Source: Enterocytospora artemiae
Lineage: Eukaryota > Microsporidia
Length of the DNA: 64,000 bases
Assembly (NCBI GenBank): GCA_038659295.1
Contig: JASNGC010000003.1
Span: forward strand, 186,001 to 250,000
Direction: 5' to 3'
The first letter of the stretch is position 1. Each line of letters begins with the position of its first letter. The translations under genes were made by a program, and so were the position numbers. A model generated the notes under the pieces. The model worked only from the letters and a program-made list of their open reading frames with translations, did no database searches and was not told where the DNA came from. This document shows positions 28,379 to 37,000 of the stretch, piece by piece.

Positions 28379-29557
28379 CTAATAGTCAACATATCTAAGC
28401 TGCCCCTGAACTAAGTATTTTAACTTTGGCAGTTTGGGCTGAGGACTCAATACTTTGTTCTTTTTCTGGTCTATACAAACAATAAAACCACTTACGGGCG
28501 ATGTTATCACATCATCTTCATCCTCGGCTTCTGATAAGGCCAAAACAGCATTTTCAATCATATCTACTTCTGCAACTCCCATAGTACCCACCTTTCTATC
28601 ACCTCCAAGTGGAAGAGCACTGTCGGGTGCAACATATTCCTCCCCAACCTTGACTATAGAAAGATTCTTAGAATTAAGGACGATTCTAGATGGAATTAGA
28701 GGATTAGCATACTCCACCCCATTAAAATATCTGTGGATAGATTTAGACGACGAATTTTCCGGGATAAACCCGGTATTATAAATAAATGTACTAGAGACTG
28801 TATTTATAGAATCTACTTTTGTTGGATAATTTAGGACTTCATGAATCACCTTTCCATAGACTCTTTCATCTCCAATCACAACAATTTTATTGACACTAAA
28901 TATTTCGATTATACTTAACAACCTCTTGGACTCATATTTCGGACCTAAAATAATATGATTCAGCTTGGTCTCCTTTGAAATTATTCCCTGGAGAGACTTC
29001 AGTTGTTTTTCGTAAATCTCTCCATTCTCAATATCATTAGAACCGTAAAAGAGACATTTGGGATTGTTCAACTCAAAATAATGCTCAGATAGACCTTCTA
29101 CAACCATCGATGATAAGGTGCCAGGAAAAATATTTCCCTTTGATGGATCTATTTCGGTAAACCGTACATTTTTATGCATCCTAATGAAATAATTACAAAT
29201 AGTGACTGAAGCAGTCGATCGTCCCTTTCCAATTATTAATGTGTTACAGCACCCTATCTTGCCAGACTGTGGCCTAGCAATCTCATCAAATACCTTAAAA
29301 ATACCAGAAAATGGCGAGTATTTTGAAATGTAGCCAACTTCGCGTGGCCCTTCAACTTTAATACGACATCCAGTAAATGTAAAAATAGCAGTTCTAATAT
29401 CCGAAAGTGGATACCATCGGTCCTTTATCAACTCAAGTCCCTTGATCTCCGCCAGCCCAATTTCAACCTTAACTCTTATTTTCAGATTCTCACCCACCTC
29501 CAGTCTGTATTCTTCTCCAGAAGATAGTTCAATCTCAAACTCATTGCAAAAATTCAT
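28379..29557 (-). CDS. CLP1: mRNA cleavage factor subunit CLP1 with a degenerate P-loop
   Basis: A 392-residue homologue of the Clp1 component of pre-mRNA 3'-end cleavage factor. The N-terminal beta domain (LSSGEEYRLEVGE; TAIFTFTGCRIKVEGPREVGYIS) and the central ATPase domain (FTEIDPSKGNIFPGTLSS; LFYGSNDIENG) align well in character with Clp1. The C-terminal domain has SRIVLNSKNLSIVKVGEE and the conserved ending (GQLRYVDY). The P-loop, GxxxxGKS/T in relatives, reads GKGRSTAS (110-117), so both the second Gly and the catalytic Lys are lost. ATP binding or RNA kinase activity is therefore unlikely, leaving a scaffold role. The ATG is preceded by CCC (taccctcacttatATG). The tRNA-Leu gene lies 33 bases upstream on the same strand. 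Confidence 0.85.
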   Translation of the reverse strand: MNFCNEFEIELSSGEEYRLEVGENLKIRVKVEIGLAEIKGLELIKDRWYPLSDIRTAIFTFTGCRIKVEGPREVGYISKYSPFSGIFKVFDEIARPQSGKIGCCNTLIIGKGRSTASVTICNYFIRMHKNVRFTEIDPSKGNIFPGTLSSMVVEGLSEHYFELNNPKCLFYGSNDIENGEIYEKQLKSLQGIISKETKLNHIILGPKYESKRLLSIIEIFSVNKIVVIGDERVYGKVIHEVLNYPTKVDSINTVSSTFIYNTGFIPENSSSKSIHRYFNGVEYANPLIPSRIVLNSKNLSIVKVGEEYVAPDSALPLGGDRKVGTMGVAEVDMIENAVLALSEAEDEDDVITSPVSGFIVCIDQKKNKVLSPQPKLPKLKYLVQGQLRYVDY

Positions 29558-29579
29558 ATAAGTGAGGGTAAAAAACCAG

Positions 29580-29584
29580 AAAAA
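29580..29584 (-). terminator. Pol III T-run terminator of tRNA-Leu
   Basis: Five consecutive T on the minus strand, six bases after the tRNA 3' end (AATTTCATTTTTC context), the usual RNA polymerase III stop signal. Confidence 0.6.
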
Positions 29585-29590
29585 TGAAAT

Positions 29591-29672
29591 AGCATCCGCA
29601 GGATTCGAACCCGCGCCCTCTTCGAGGAACCGAGCTTGAATCGGTCGCCTTAGACCACTCGGCCAGAATGCT
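29591..29672 (-). tRNA. tRNA-Leu (anticodon CAA)
   Basis: 82 bases folding as a class II tRNA. The acceptor stem is AGCATTC/GGATGCT (one G-T pair). The D arm GCC..GGC contains the A box (TGGCCGAGTGG). The anticodon stem ACCGA/TCGGT is perfect, with loop TTCAAGC giving anticodon CAA, which reads UUG. A long variable arm CCTC-GAA-GAGG follows, and a T arm with GGTTCGAATCC (B box). The long variable arm could suggest tRNA-Ser, but the CAA anticodon and loop are leucine. No intron is present, although this isoacceptor has one in baker's yeast. CCA is not encoded. Confidence 0.95.
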
Positions 29673-29900
29673 TGGGAGACGCCTAACTACTATAATTGTT
29701 ATTGGAAATAACCAATCCAGAGTAAGAATTTACTTGTTTATCAATATGAGAGATACCAGTATTGTATTAATGCAATGAGCTGCCTCATTATTTTTCCAAA
29801 TAATTTCAAGACTCACAATGTAATTTGTTATTAATTCTAAAAACGCCTTAGATGCTGTGTACTTCTTAATCCATGCACATCTATTGTTTAATATAATGGT

Positions 29901-31178
29901 CTATGAATTATTTATTTCTGTCCTTATGGCGCAAATCACATCTGTAATATTTCTGTTCCGGATTTTACGGTCAGAATATACAAAGTAATTGTACCCCGAC
30001 TCTATATTCAGGTATAGTTTATGATAATTACCAGAAATATGTTTTAAAACTGTTACATTCGTATTAGAGTTACTGTGTAAATAGCCTCGTTTGGTTTTAG
30101 GTATTTTGATTACCCGATATTCTCTATCAACAAACATCAGCGACTTTGATGGTTTCAAGGAAATTTCTGCATTTGTAGACATTCCAAGTATATTCTCTGT
30201 AGATTTGATATCCTTTACACCATCTTTACCCGAAAGCATATCTTGATCACCATTCTCTGACTCACTAGAGCTGCTGCTATCAGACATATTGTCTATGGCC
30301 TTCGTTTCCACATCTTTTCCCATGCACTTCCTATCACCGTTATTTTCATCACACTTTTCTAAAGACACCCTGCTAGGAGAAAAAAACCTTATTTTAATTT
30401 GGTTAAACCCGAATATGGGAGAATTATTCAATGATCTGCCAAGCTCTACATGGGATATATTGAAGTTATAGTACATGTCAGATCTATTATGAAATTCTTT
30501 GGAGGAGCTGATGATTCCATCCGAATCAATCTTTGCAAAGTACTCAAACAGTAAAGATCCTGGAGTAAATAATGTGAACTGGTTTGACTGCATATCACCT
30601 CTATTTGTATATATATGGTCCTCAATTTTCTTTGATTTGGTATTCTCACCCACTTTATTTCTAGCCACACCTTTTAATTTTCCTTTAATATACCTTTTAT
30701 TAGGTTTAGTTACAACCTTCGGGATAAATGAAGGGATTTCATTTTCAAGAGGTCCATTATAATTCCCTGGGTTTGAAAATATGGAGGTGGCAACCTTTGG
30801 AAGGTTTCTATTGGGTTTTAATCCATTAGAATTGGTAGATATTGGATCCTTATAATTTGTTCTTAAATTCTCTGTGGTTGGATTTATATTATGGAAATAC
30901 AGTCTATTGCTTTTTCCTTGGTTTATACTCAGGTGATTATTGTTTTGGGTGGTTTTTAGCAAATCAATTATTTTTCTCCCGTTTATTCTGATATCATGTC
31001 CTGAGATCTCAGATCTTTTTTTATGAAGTTGGGCTGTCAAATTAGTATCTATTTGACCAGATATTTCATTAATTCCTAAATCTGAACCATTTTTGGCACT
31101 TGATAGACTGTTCTTAGAATCCAATGAAGTGGTAGATATAAATCGGAGGCTTATTATAAAAAATAGCTCTAGATTCAT
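29901..31178 (-). CDS. Hypothetical, possibly secreted Ser/Asn-rich protein
   Basis: A 425-residue protein with a hydrophobic N-terminus (MNLELFFIISLRFISTTS) that could act as a signal peptide, though an Arg interrupts it. The remainder is low-complexity, rich in Asn, Ser and Lys, with a poly-Ser/acidic patch (SDSSSSSESENGDQD, about 300-315). A more ordered C-terminal region contains beta-like stretches (SLMFVDREYRVIKIP; YHKLYLNIESGYNYFVY). There is no membrane span after the N-terminus and no recognised domain. Such fast-evolving secreted proteins are common in microsporidia and may be exported to the host or spore wall; this is inference. No CCC triplet precedes the ATG. Confidence 0.6.
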   Translation of the reverse strand: MNLELFFIISLRFISTTSLDSKNSLSSAKNGSDLGINEISGQIDTNLTAQLHKKRSEISGHDIRINGRKIIDLLKTTQNNNHLSINQGKSNRLYFHNINPTTENLRTNYKDPISTNSNGLKPNRNLPKVATSIFSNPGNYNGPLENEIPSFIPKVVTKPNKRYIKGKLKGVARNKVGENTKSKKIEDHIYTNRGDMQSNQFTLFTPGSLLFEYFAKIDSDGIISSSKEFHNRSDMYYNFNISHVELGRSLNNSPIFGFNQIKIRFFSPSRVSLEKCDENNGDRKCMGKDVETKAIDNMSDSSSSSESENGDQDMLSGKDGVKDIKSTENILGMSTNAEISLKPSKSLMFVDREYRVIKIPKTKRGYLHSNSNTNVTVLKHISGNYHKLYLNIESGYNYFVYSDRKIRNRNITDVICAIRTEINNS

Positions 31179-31574
31179 AAACTTTGTAAGTGCAGTTTAC
31201 AAATATGTTTTACAGTAAAAACAGTTTTAGTAAACAAACAAATTATTACAAATAATGGTTCTTTACAAGAAAACCAAAATTTACAGAGTACTTCAGATGT
31301 ATCACCAACCCGACTATATGTCACAGCATATAAAGTAAGGATACTTTTTATCGATCATACACCCAATATCGTAAATCCTTTTGGTAAGAAAAGATTCAAC
31401 TGGTTTAATATTGTTATAAATCAGAGAGTCCACTACCATGATATTGTTAGAACAATTTCCCTTGAAAGCATACTACAGGTCAAAGGAAAATGCGTGCCAA
31501 TCCTCAGATATCTATTGCCCTCTCAAAGATAAACTTAGACATTCGTTTTAGTCAATTATTTTACCCTTCCATTC
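31179..31574. other. Divergent intergenic region
   Basis: About 396 A+T-rich bases between a divergent pair. CCC lies 10-12 bases before the TFB4 ATG (ttacccttccattcATG). No other element is recognised. Confidence 0.4.
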
Positions 31575-32288
31575 ATGACTTTCTGTGTAATAGTCACAGA
31601 TACTGTAGAATACTCATCAGTCCCAGAACTATCTATTTTTATATCCGCATTTACCAATTCTTCCCACTCCAATATTTTAAAAATAGTGAATGCTATGAGT
31701 GTTATATACGATTCGACAACCGACGATTTAAACAGTATTGAAGAGAAACAGTGCACAGATTCCCAGGGTGTATCTGCTAAAGACTTGGGGTTTTCCTTGC
31801 TTATGGAGCCAGACAAAATTTTAATTTATAGACTTGATAACTCTGAACTAAAAAACTCCAAAGATCCATCGAATGTCTTAAACTCGCAGGCTATTTCAAA
31901 TCTCCAAAATCCTAACAGGAATTTGAACTTCTCCAATTCTCAAATTCCAAACTCTGAGTACCTGAAGTATCTGAACTGTCTTTTTTCGGCCAAGCAGCAG
32001 AATATCATGATCTATGGAAACACAACAGGATCTAACTTAGATTATATCATTCATATGCTGATTGAAGCCACAAACGGAATATTAGTAAACAATATTAAGG
32101 ATTTATTTAGATTATGCGGCAATGTAGAATGGTATAACAACCAAATACGTGTTGGTAGTGGGATAAAGTGTCACTGTTGTGATAAATATGTGAACATGGG
32201 CTTATGTTGCACGGTGTGCCTAAGTGTCTATTGTAAATTTATACCAATTTGTAAAACATGTAAAACTAGGTTTGTTTTTCCAAAATGA
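31575..32288 (+). CDS. TFB4: TFIIH core subunit TFB4/p34
   Basis: A 237-residue homologue of the p34 subunit of general transcription and nucleotide-excision-repair factor TFIIH. The N-terminal half is a von Willebrand A-like domain (LSIFISAFTNSSHSNILKIVNAMSVIYDS; QNIMIYGNTTGSNLDYIIHMLIEATNGI). The C-terminal C4 zinc module CHCCDKYVNMGLCCTVCLSVYC..IPICKTC is the diagnostic p34 sequence (human CSVCLSIFC..SPIC.TC). It is compact relative to yeast Tfb4 (338 residues). It pairs with p44 (Ssl1), which is not in this window. The start ATG follows CCC (acccttccattcATG). Confidence 0.9.
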   Translation: MTFCVIVTDTVEYSSVPELSIFISAFTNSSHSNILKIVNAMSVIYDSTTDDLNSIEEKQCTDSQGVSAKDLGFSLLMEPDKILIYRLDNSELKNSKDPSNVLNSQAISNLQNPNRNLNFSNSQIPNSEYLKYLNCLFSAKQQNIMIYGNTTGSNLDYIIHMLIEATNGILVNNIKDLFRLCGNVEWYNNQIRVGSGIKCHCCDKYVNMGLCCTVCLSVYCKFIPICKTCKTRFVFPK

Positions 32289-32711
32289 GACACAAAGATT
32301 CCGGGATTCTTTTGCATAGTTTATCCAAGCATTGGATATTTAGCACTTTTAAATAAATTCACCAATCTATTTTATATATACATATTTTAGCTCATATATT
32401 AGACATTCTACATCTAGTTTAAAGTGTAACCAATGTAACTCTTATATTTAATCTCTACCGTACAAGTTGTTTTGATCACTCAATTAGACTTTCCTGCTTA
32501 TTGTTTCAAATAGTTTGACTTTTTAGTAAAATATCTATATTGGATTTTCAATATAAAAATATGGAATATTGATTTGTTATTTTGGGTATCTTGACACAGA
32601 CCTATGCACAATATTAAATGATAAGAGTACTATACCTTAGTTTGATTAAATTACTTTTTCTAATAATACTTTCTTGACCATCATAACTAAAAAAATATTT
32701 TTTATGCATCC
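32289..32711. other. Intergenic region, no supported feature
   Basis: About 423 strongly A+T-rich bases upstream of the repeat-bearing secreted protein. I see no RNA gene, repeat or ORF. Confidence 0.4.
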
Positions 32712-33845
32712 ATGAATTTCATTTCATTCATTACTGTTTGCTGCTGCTATGTCAACGAAACATCTAGTATAAAGCCAAATCCATTTGATAAATATTTAAC
32801 AAAGCAGCAAGAAACCTCAGCGGTTGTATCAAGTCCTCAATCTTCTACGATGTCGTTTTCTTCTGTAGATACTTCAAAATCTGAAAGTTATAGTTCAGAT
32901 TTCTATGATTCACCTGCATACAATAGTTATTTTGCCAAATCCAATAGAACCAGTACCTATCCTACATCATTCAGCCAAGACGACCAATATGTTGAAAAAA
33001 ATAAGTCGTATCAGAAAAAAAAAGATAATATTTTAGAGTCAACCAAATCAAATTTACTAGAACCAATGTGTCCTGTTGTCCCGGAGCCATTGTGTCCTGT
33101 TGTCCCAGAACCAATGTGTCCTGTTGTCCCAGAACCAATGTGTCCTGTTGTCCCGGAGCCATTGTGTCCTGTTGTCCCAGAACCAACATGCCCTATTATA
33201 CCAGAACCACTATGTCCTGTTATATCAAAGCCAATTGTTCAACAATCACCTTACTGTAAACCTATTTATCAAAATCCATATATTCATTTAAATTCTAGCA
33301 TTAGTACCTCATACTATCCCTCTAACAATTATTGTGCTGATGTTTGTAGTAAGAATAACTGTGTAAATGACTACCATTTATGCTCTAATGGATGCCCCGT
33401 AAGGATTAATAGACAAGCTTATCAAAGATATATCCTTCGTAATCCTCATTTGCGGTCTCAAGGCAACACCGTAGTTAACAATGATCGATTTGGATATGTT
33501 GACAGTGATATCTTTGTTTCAGTTGAAACTTTATTAAGTGGTATTAAAACACGCAGGCACTATTTTCTCTGGTGGAATTACTATACCTCAGTAACATCAT
33601 TTGAAAAAAACATTTCTTTCTCTTATTTATTTTCTGTAATTAAAAATTGCAGATCTGATAAGCCATTAATTCATGTCCACCGGGAATTTATGTGTGGAAA
33701 TATCTTTGGACAGTATTATGACAAAATGATCTTGAGTGCCTGTACTGATCGGTTAGAATGGCTTTATGATGAATTTAATCGCTGTGAAATCAATGATCCA
33801 TTTTTTTCACATCCAGATATTTCCTGTGTGATCTCTACCAACTAG
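32712..33845 (+). CDS. Putative secreted protein with seven Pro/Cys octapeptide repeats
   Basis: A 377-residue protein beginning with a short hydrophobic stretch (MNFISFITVCCCYV) that resembles a signal peptide. A Ser/Tyr-rich region follows (about 20-110), then seven tandem copies of E-P-x-C-P-V-V-P (residues 117-172). After that comes a Cys-rich region (CADVCSKNNCVNDYHLCSNGC) and a possibly folded C-terminal domain (about 220-377) with aromatic-rich RRHYFLWWNYYTS and scattered Cys. Cys/Pro-rich repeats of this kind suit disulfide-linked spore-wall or polar-tube proteins, but no homology to a named family is claimed. The ATG lacks a CCC motif. It lies upstream of the RNA polymerase gene on the same strand. 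Confidence 0.7.
   Translation: MNFISFITVCCCYVNETSSIKPNPFDKYLTKQQETSAVVSSPQSSTMSFSSVDTSKSESYSSDFYDSPAYNSYFAKSNRTSTYPTSFSQDDQYVEKNKSYQKKKDNILESTKSNLLEPMCPVVPEPLCPVVPEPMCPVVPEPMCPVVPEPLCPVVPEPTCPIIPEPLCPVISKPIVQQSPYCKPIYQNPYIHLNSSISTSYYPSNNYCADVCSKNNCVNDYHLCSNGCPVRINRQAYQRYILRNPHLRSQGNTVVNNDRFGYVDSDIFVSVETLLSGIKTRRHYFLWWNYYTSVTSFEKNISFSYLFSVIKNCRSDKPLIHVHREFMCGNIFGQYYDKMILSACTDRLEWLYDEFNRCEINDPFFSHPDISCVISTN
33060..33227 (+). repeat. Seven tandem 24-bp repeats encoding EPxCPVVP
   Basis: Seven in-frame 24-base units (33060, 33084, 33108, 33132, 33156, 33180, 33204) encode EPMCPVVP, EPLCPVVP, EPMCPVVP, EPMCPVVP, EPLCPVVP, EPTCPIIP and EPLCPVIS. The first five are nearly identical in DNA. The last two have diverged, which suggests recent expansion from the 5' side. 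Confidence 0.95.
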
Positions 33846-34042
33846 GATATATTATTAGCTAATAGGTTATTTTCTAACAAAACTTATCCAATAAATCAAT
33901 TATAAACAAAGCTCAAGTATACATTTGAAAGGAAGTAGAACTTATAACTTTGCCTTTTAATATCGCTATCTTCGTGTATGGCATGCCTGATTTTTTCATG
34001 ATATTCTTGTTCTCCACTTCGAGAGATTTTTCTCACCCCTGC

Positions 34043-37000
34043 ATGTCTTTAACTCGTGATGATATTAGAGATATCTTTTTGAGTGGATTAGTTGGCCGGT
34101 ATAACGATAGTGTCATTTTAAAAGCACTAGAGACAGATATTCTGGTGTATTTTCCATCTTACCACACCTCTTCAACATTTCTGAGTGAGTGGGGCCAGCT
34201 CTTTGAACAATTTGATGCTGGATACACTCTTTTTGTATCTGAATCAATAGATCTTAAAAAGATGGTGTATTCAAGTAGGAAGAACATTTATGAAAATACA
34301 AATAACAAGTTTAATGAGAGTGCTCCAAGAAAATGTATCTTCATAAATCCCAAGGAGCTTCCTTATTACGTTGAAAAGAACAAACCATGTAATGCTATTG
34401 CTCGTTTGAATGATGAAAACATAAATATATCCTCGGTTGTTTTTGATGATGAAACTTTTCATCTTGTTGATCAACTGTCAGTGGATATTCCAATCAAGCT
34501 AGCATTTACCTCATCACCAATAATATTTTATAACTATTTTGAAGGGACCTTTAAAGTAGCAAACACCACAGATATTGACAATACAGATGGTAAATTCGCT
34601 TTTGAGTGCTTTTATTCTCCATTAGACCATTCAAATGGATATTATAAACACTTAATAGAAACCAGTGAAGTAGTGTATTATAAGACTGATTTAGACATGA
34701 ATGCCGGTGAATCAAATGTGCTCAAACAAGATTTTGCGGGGATCAAATACCAAAGTAATGCTGTAATAGATGATTTATCGGCTAGTCATTCTACAGCCAA
34801 AGCCATTGATCTGGTTACTTCCCTACTTCATAGGCAGTTGTTTGACTTCAATTATGTTTCCCATTTTATTGATATTAGTAATACACCTATATCCCAGTAT
34901 GTGTCAGACAGATTAATGTGCTTAATTAAGTGTATATATTCTCTGAATGGAGAGGAATGCTGTGTATGTTTTTCATTGGTGAATGAGATGAATTTGATAT
35001 ATTCGATATTGGAAAAGAGAGTAGTTAAAAATTATAAAAATGATCAGAGTGATATCGATAGAGATAAATTTATTGATCGCAATATTATCAGTGACATCAT
35101 TACCATGGAAAATATCAAAACGGCCTCTGATAGTGGTGGGTCAGAATCGATGCATTTGGAAGGAGTTTTTAAAAATACTTCTGTCCCTGTTAACATCACT
35201 TTTATTTCTTTTCCACCTTATGGATACAGTAAGATTGGTTCTACAGTCATATTCTTTGATTTCTGTCCGTCTCTTGAAAAGTACAATAAAATTTTCCTTT
35301 TGCCAGAGGGGTTTAAGGTCAATTTAGATCGACTTATAGAATTTGATCAAAAGGTCGAGACTGAAATAAGGCCTACAATAAAGAGTAGGAAGTTAGAAGT
35401 ATATACGTATACAATCTATGGAAATGTAAATAGAATAAAAAGAAAGACAAAAGATTTGGAAATTGTAAGGAACATAGCATGTAACACATCCAGTAGTGAT
35501 ATATGTAGCAATACATACAAGACATTTATTCGTGTGACTACTACCTGTAATTTTGGCAAGGTTAACACAGCAATTTACCTTTCTCAAATATTATCCACAC
35601 CAGTATTAGCACCGCACCTTCTCGATGATAGAGATGCAAAGTGTGAATTCTCAGAAATAAAATATGGAACTGTAACTGGATATGAAGAATTTGTTCTCAA
35701 AGAAAAGTTACATGGTGACAATAATGTAGTCTATTTTAAAATGTTCCAGCTTTCTATCATTAATGGATATCATAAATTGATCATTCATTACGATATTATT
35801 GATCGTATACTGATGACAACCAATTGGGGTACAAATGATGTTAAGCTGTATATAGTATTGAAGTATCCCCCAAAAGTATATGAGCATGAGAGGACGGATG
35901 CACATACCATTAATGATGAGATTTACTATACCACCAGGCTTTCCAATGATCAGTTTCGTTATTTCGACGATTCCTTCGATATCTCCATTACTATACCTAA
36001 TTCCTTTATTGGCTCGAGTCCTGTAGATGAAATACATAGTGTCAATCATCTAATACGTATTCTAAGTAGATATAGTGATAATATCTATATAAGCAGGGTA
36101 GTGGAGGTAAAGTTAACTAATTTACCACTTAAAGAAGTCTTAGAAAGAGTAAGTGGGTGTAACAGTACCTCCATTAATGGCATCAGCACTCTTAGTGATG
36201 ATTCCTTTGGCATATATTATCTATTACTCTGCTTATTTTCCAGGAAAGGCAGATTTTTGGTTAATAAGATCTCCCCCTTAGATTTAGAATATCTATTAGA
36301 AATAAATATTGAAGAATTTTGTAAGAGAATGGAAGCTGTATTGAGGTTTGGAATGGAAAAAGAGGCAATAAAGGAAGAAATAGTATATTTATACAATAAT
36401 GTGAATGGCAATACTGAGAATGATAGCCGCAGTTTATTTGTATTGACTAGATCTATTATAATTACCCCGCTAAGAGTCTATTATAATTATGAGATGCCCA
36501 CAGAATCCAATAGAGTACTAAGGTATTTCGACCCCGATAGATTTTTACGAGTCTCTATAAGGGATGAAGATACAGAATACAGGTATCAGAATGATTTATC
36601 GACAAGCAGTGAATATATTTACGATTATCTTAGGAGATTAATGCTGAATGGAATATTCATAGGAAATAGAAAGTATTTCTTTTTAGTTATGACCTCGTCA
36701 CAGATGAAAGAACATAATGGGTGGTTTGTAAGCACATATATTTCTGAGACTGGTAACTTAATTATTGGCACGGATTACATTAAGTCTTGGCTAGGAAAAT
36801 TTACAGCAATTAATAATATTGGTAAGTATGCCATGAGAATTGCTCAGGCATTTTCTTCGACAACTCCAACCCTAGATGTAGCGAATTACTTGCTCATAGA
36901 AGATATCCATAGAAATGGTTATGACTTCACCGATGGTGTGGGATTGGTTACGGTGGAATTGGGCAAGACCATTGTGGAGTGTTTTAATAGGAATAAAAAC

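Noticed and set aside
29591..29672. tRNA-Ser reading of the class II tRNA
   Set aside because: The long variable arm fits Ser or Leu, but the anticodon loop TTCAAGC gives CAA, which is leucine.
33060..33227. CRISPR-like array
   Set aside because: The repeats are contiguous 24-base coding units without spacers, in a eukaryotic coding sequence.
32971..33291. Repeat-bearing ORFs in other frames across the 24-bp repeat tract
   Set aside because: They arise because the 24-base repeat keeps all frames open; only the frame with the signal-like N-terminus and long flanks is called.
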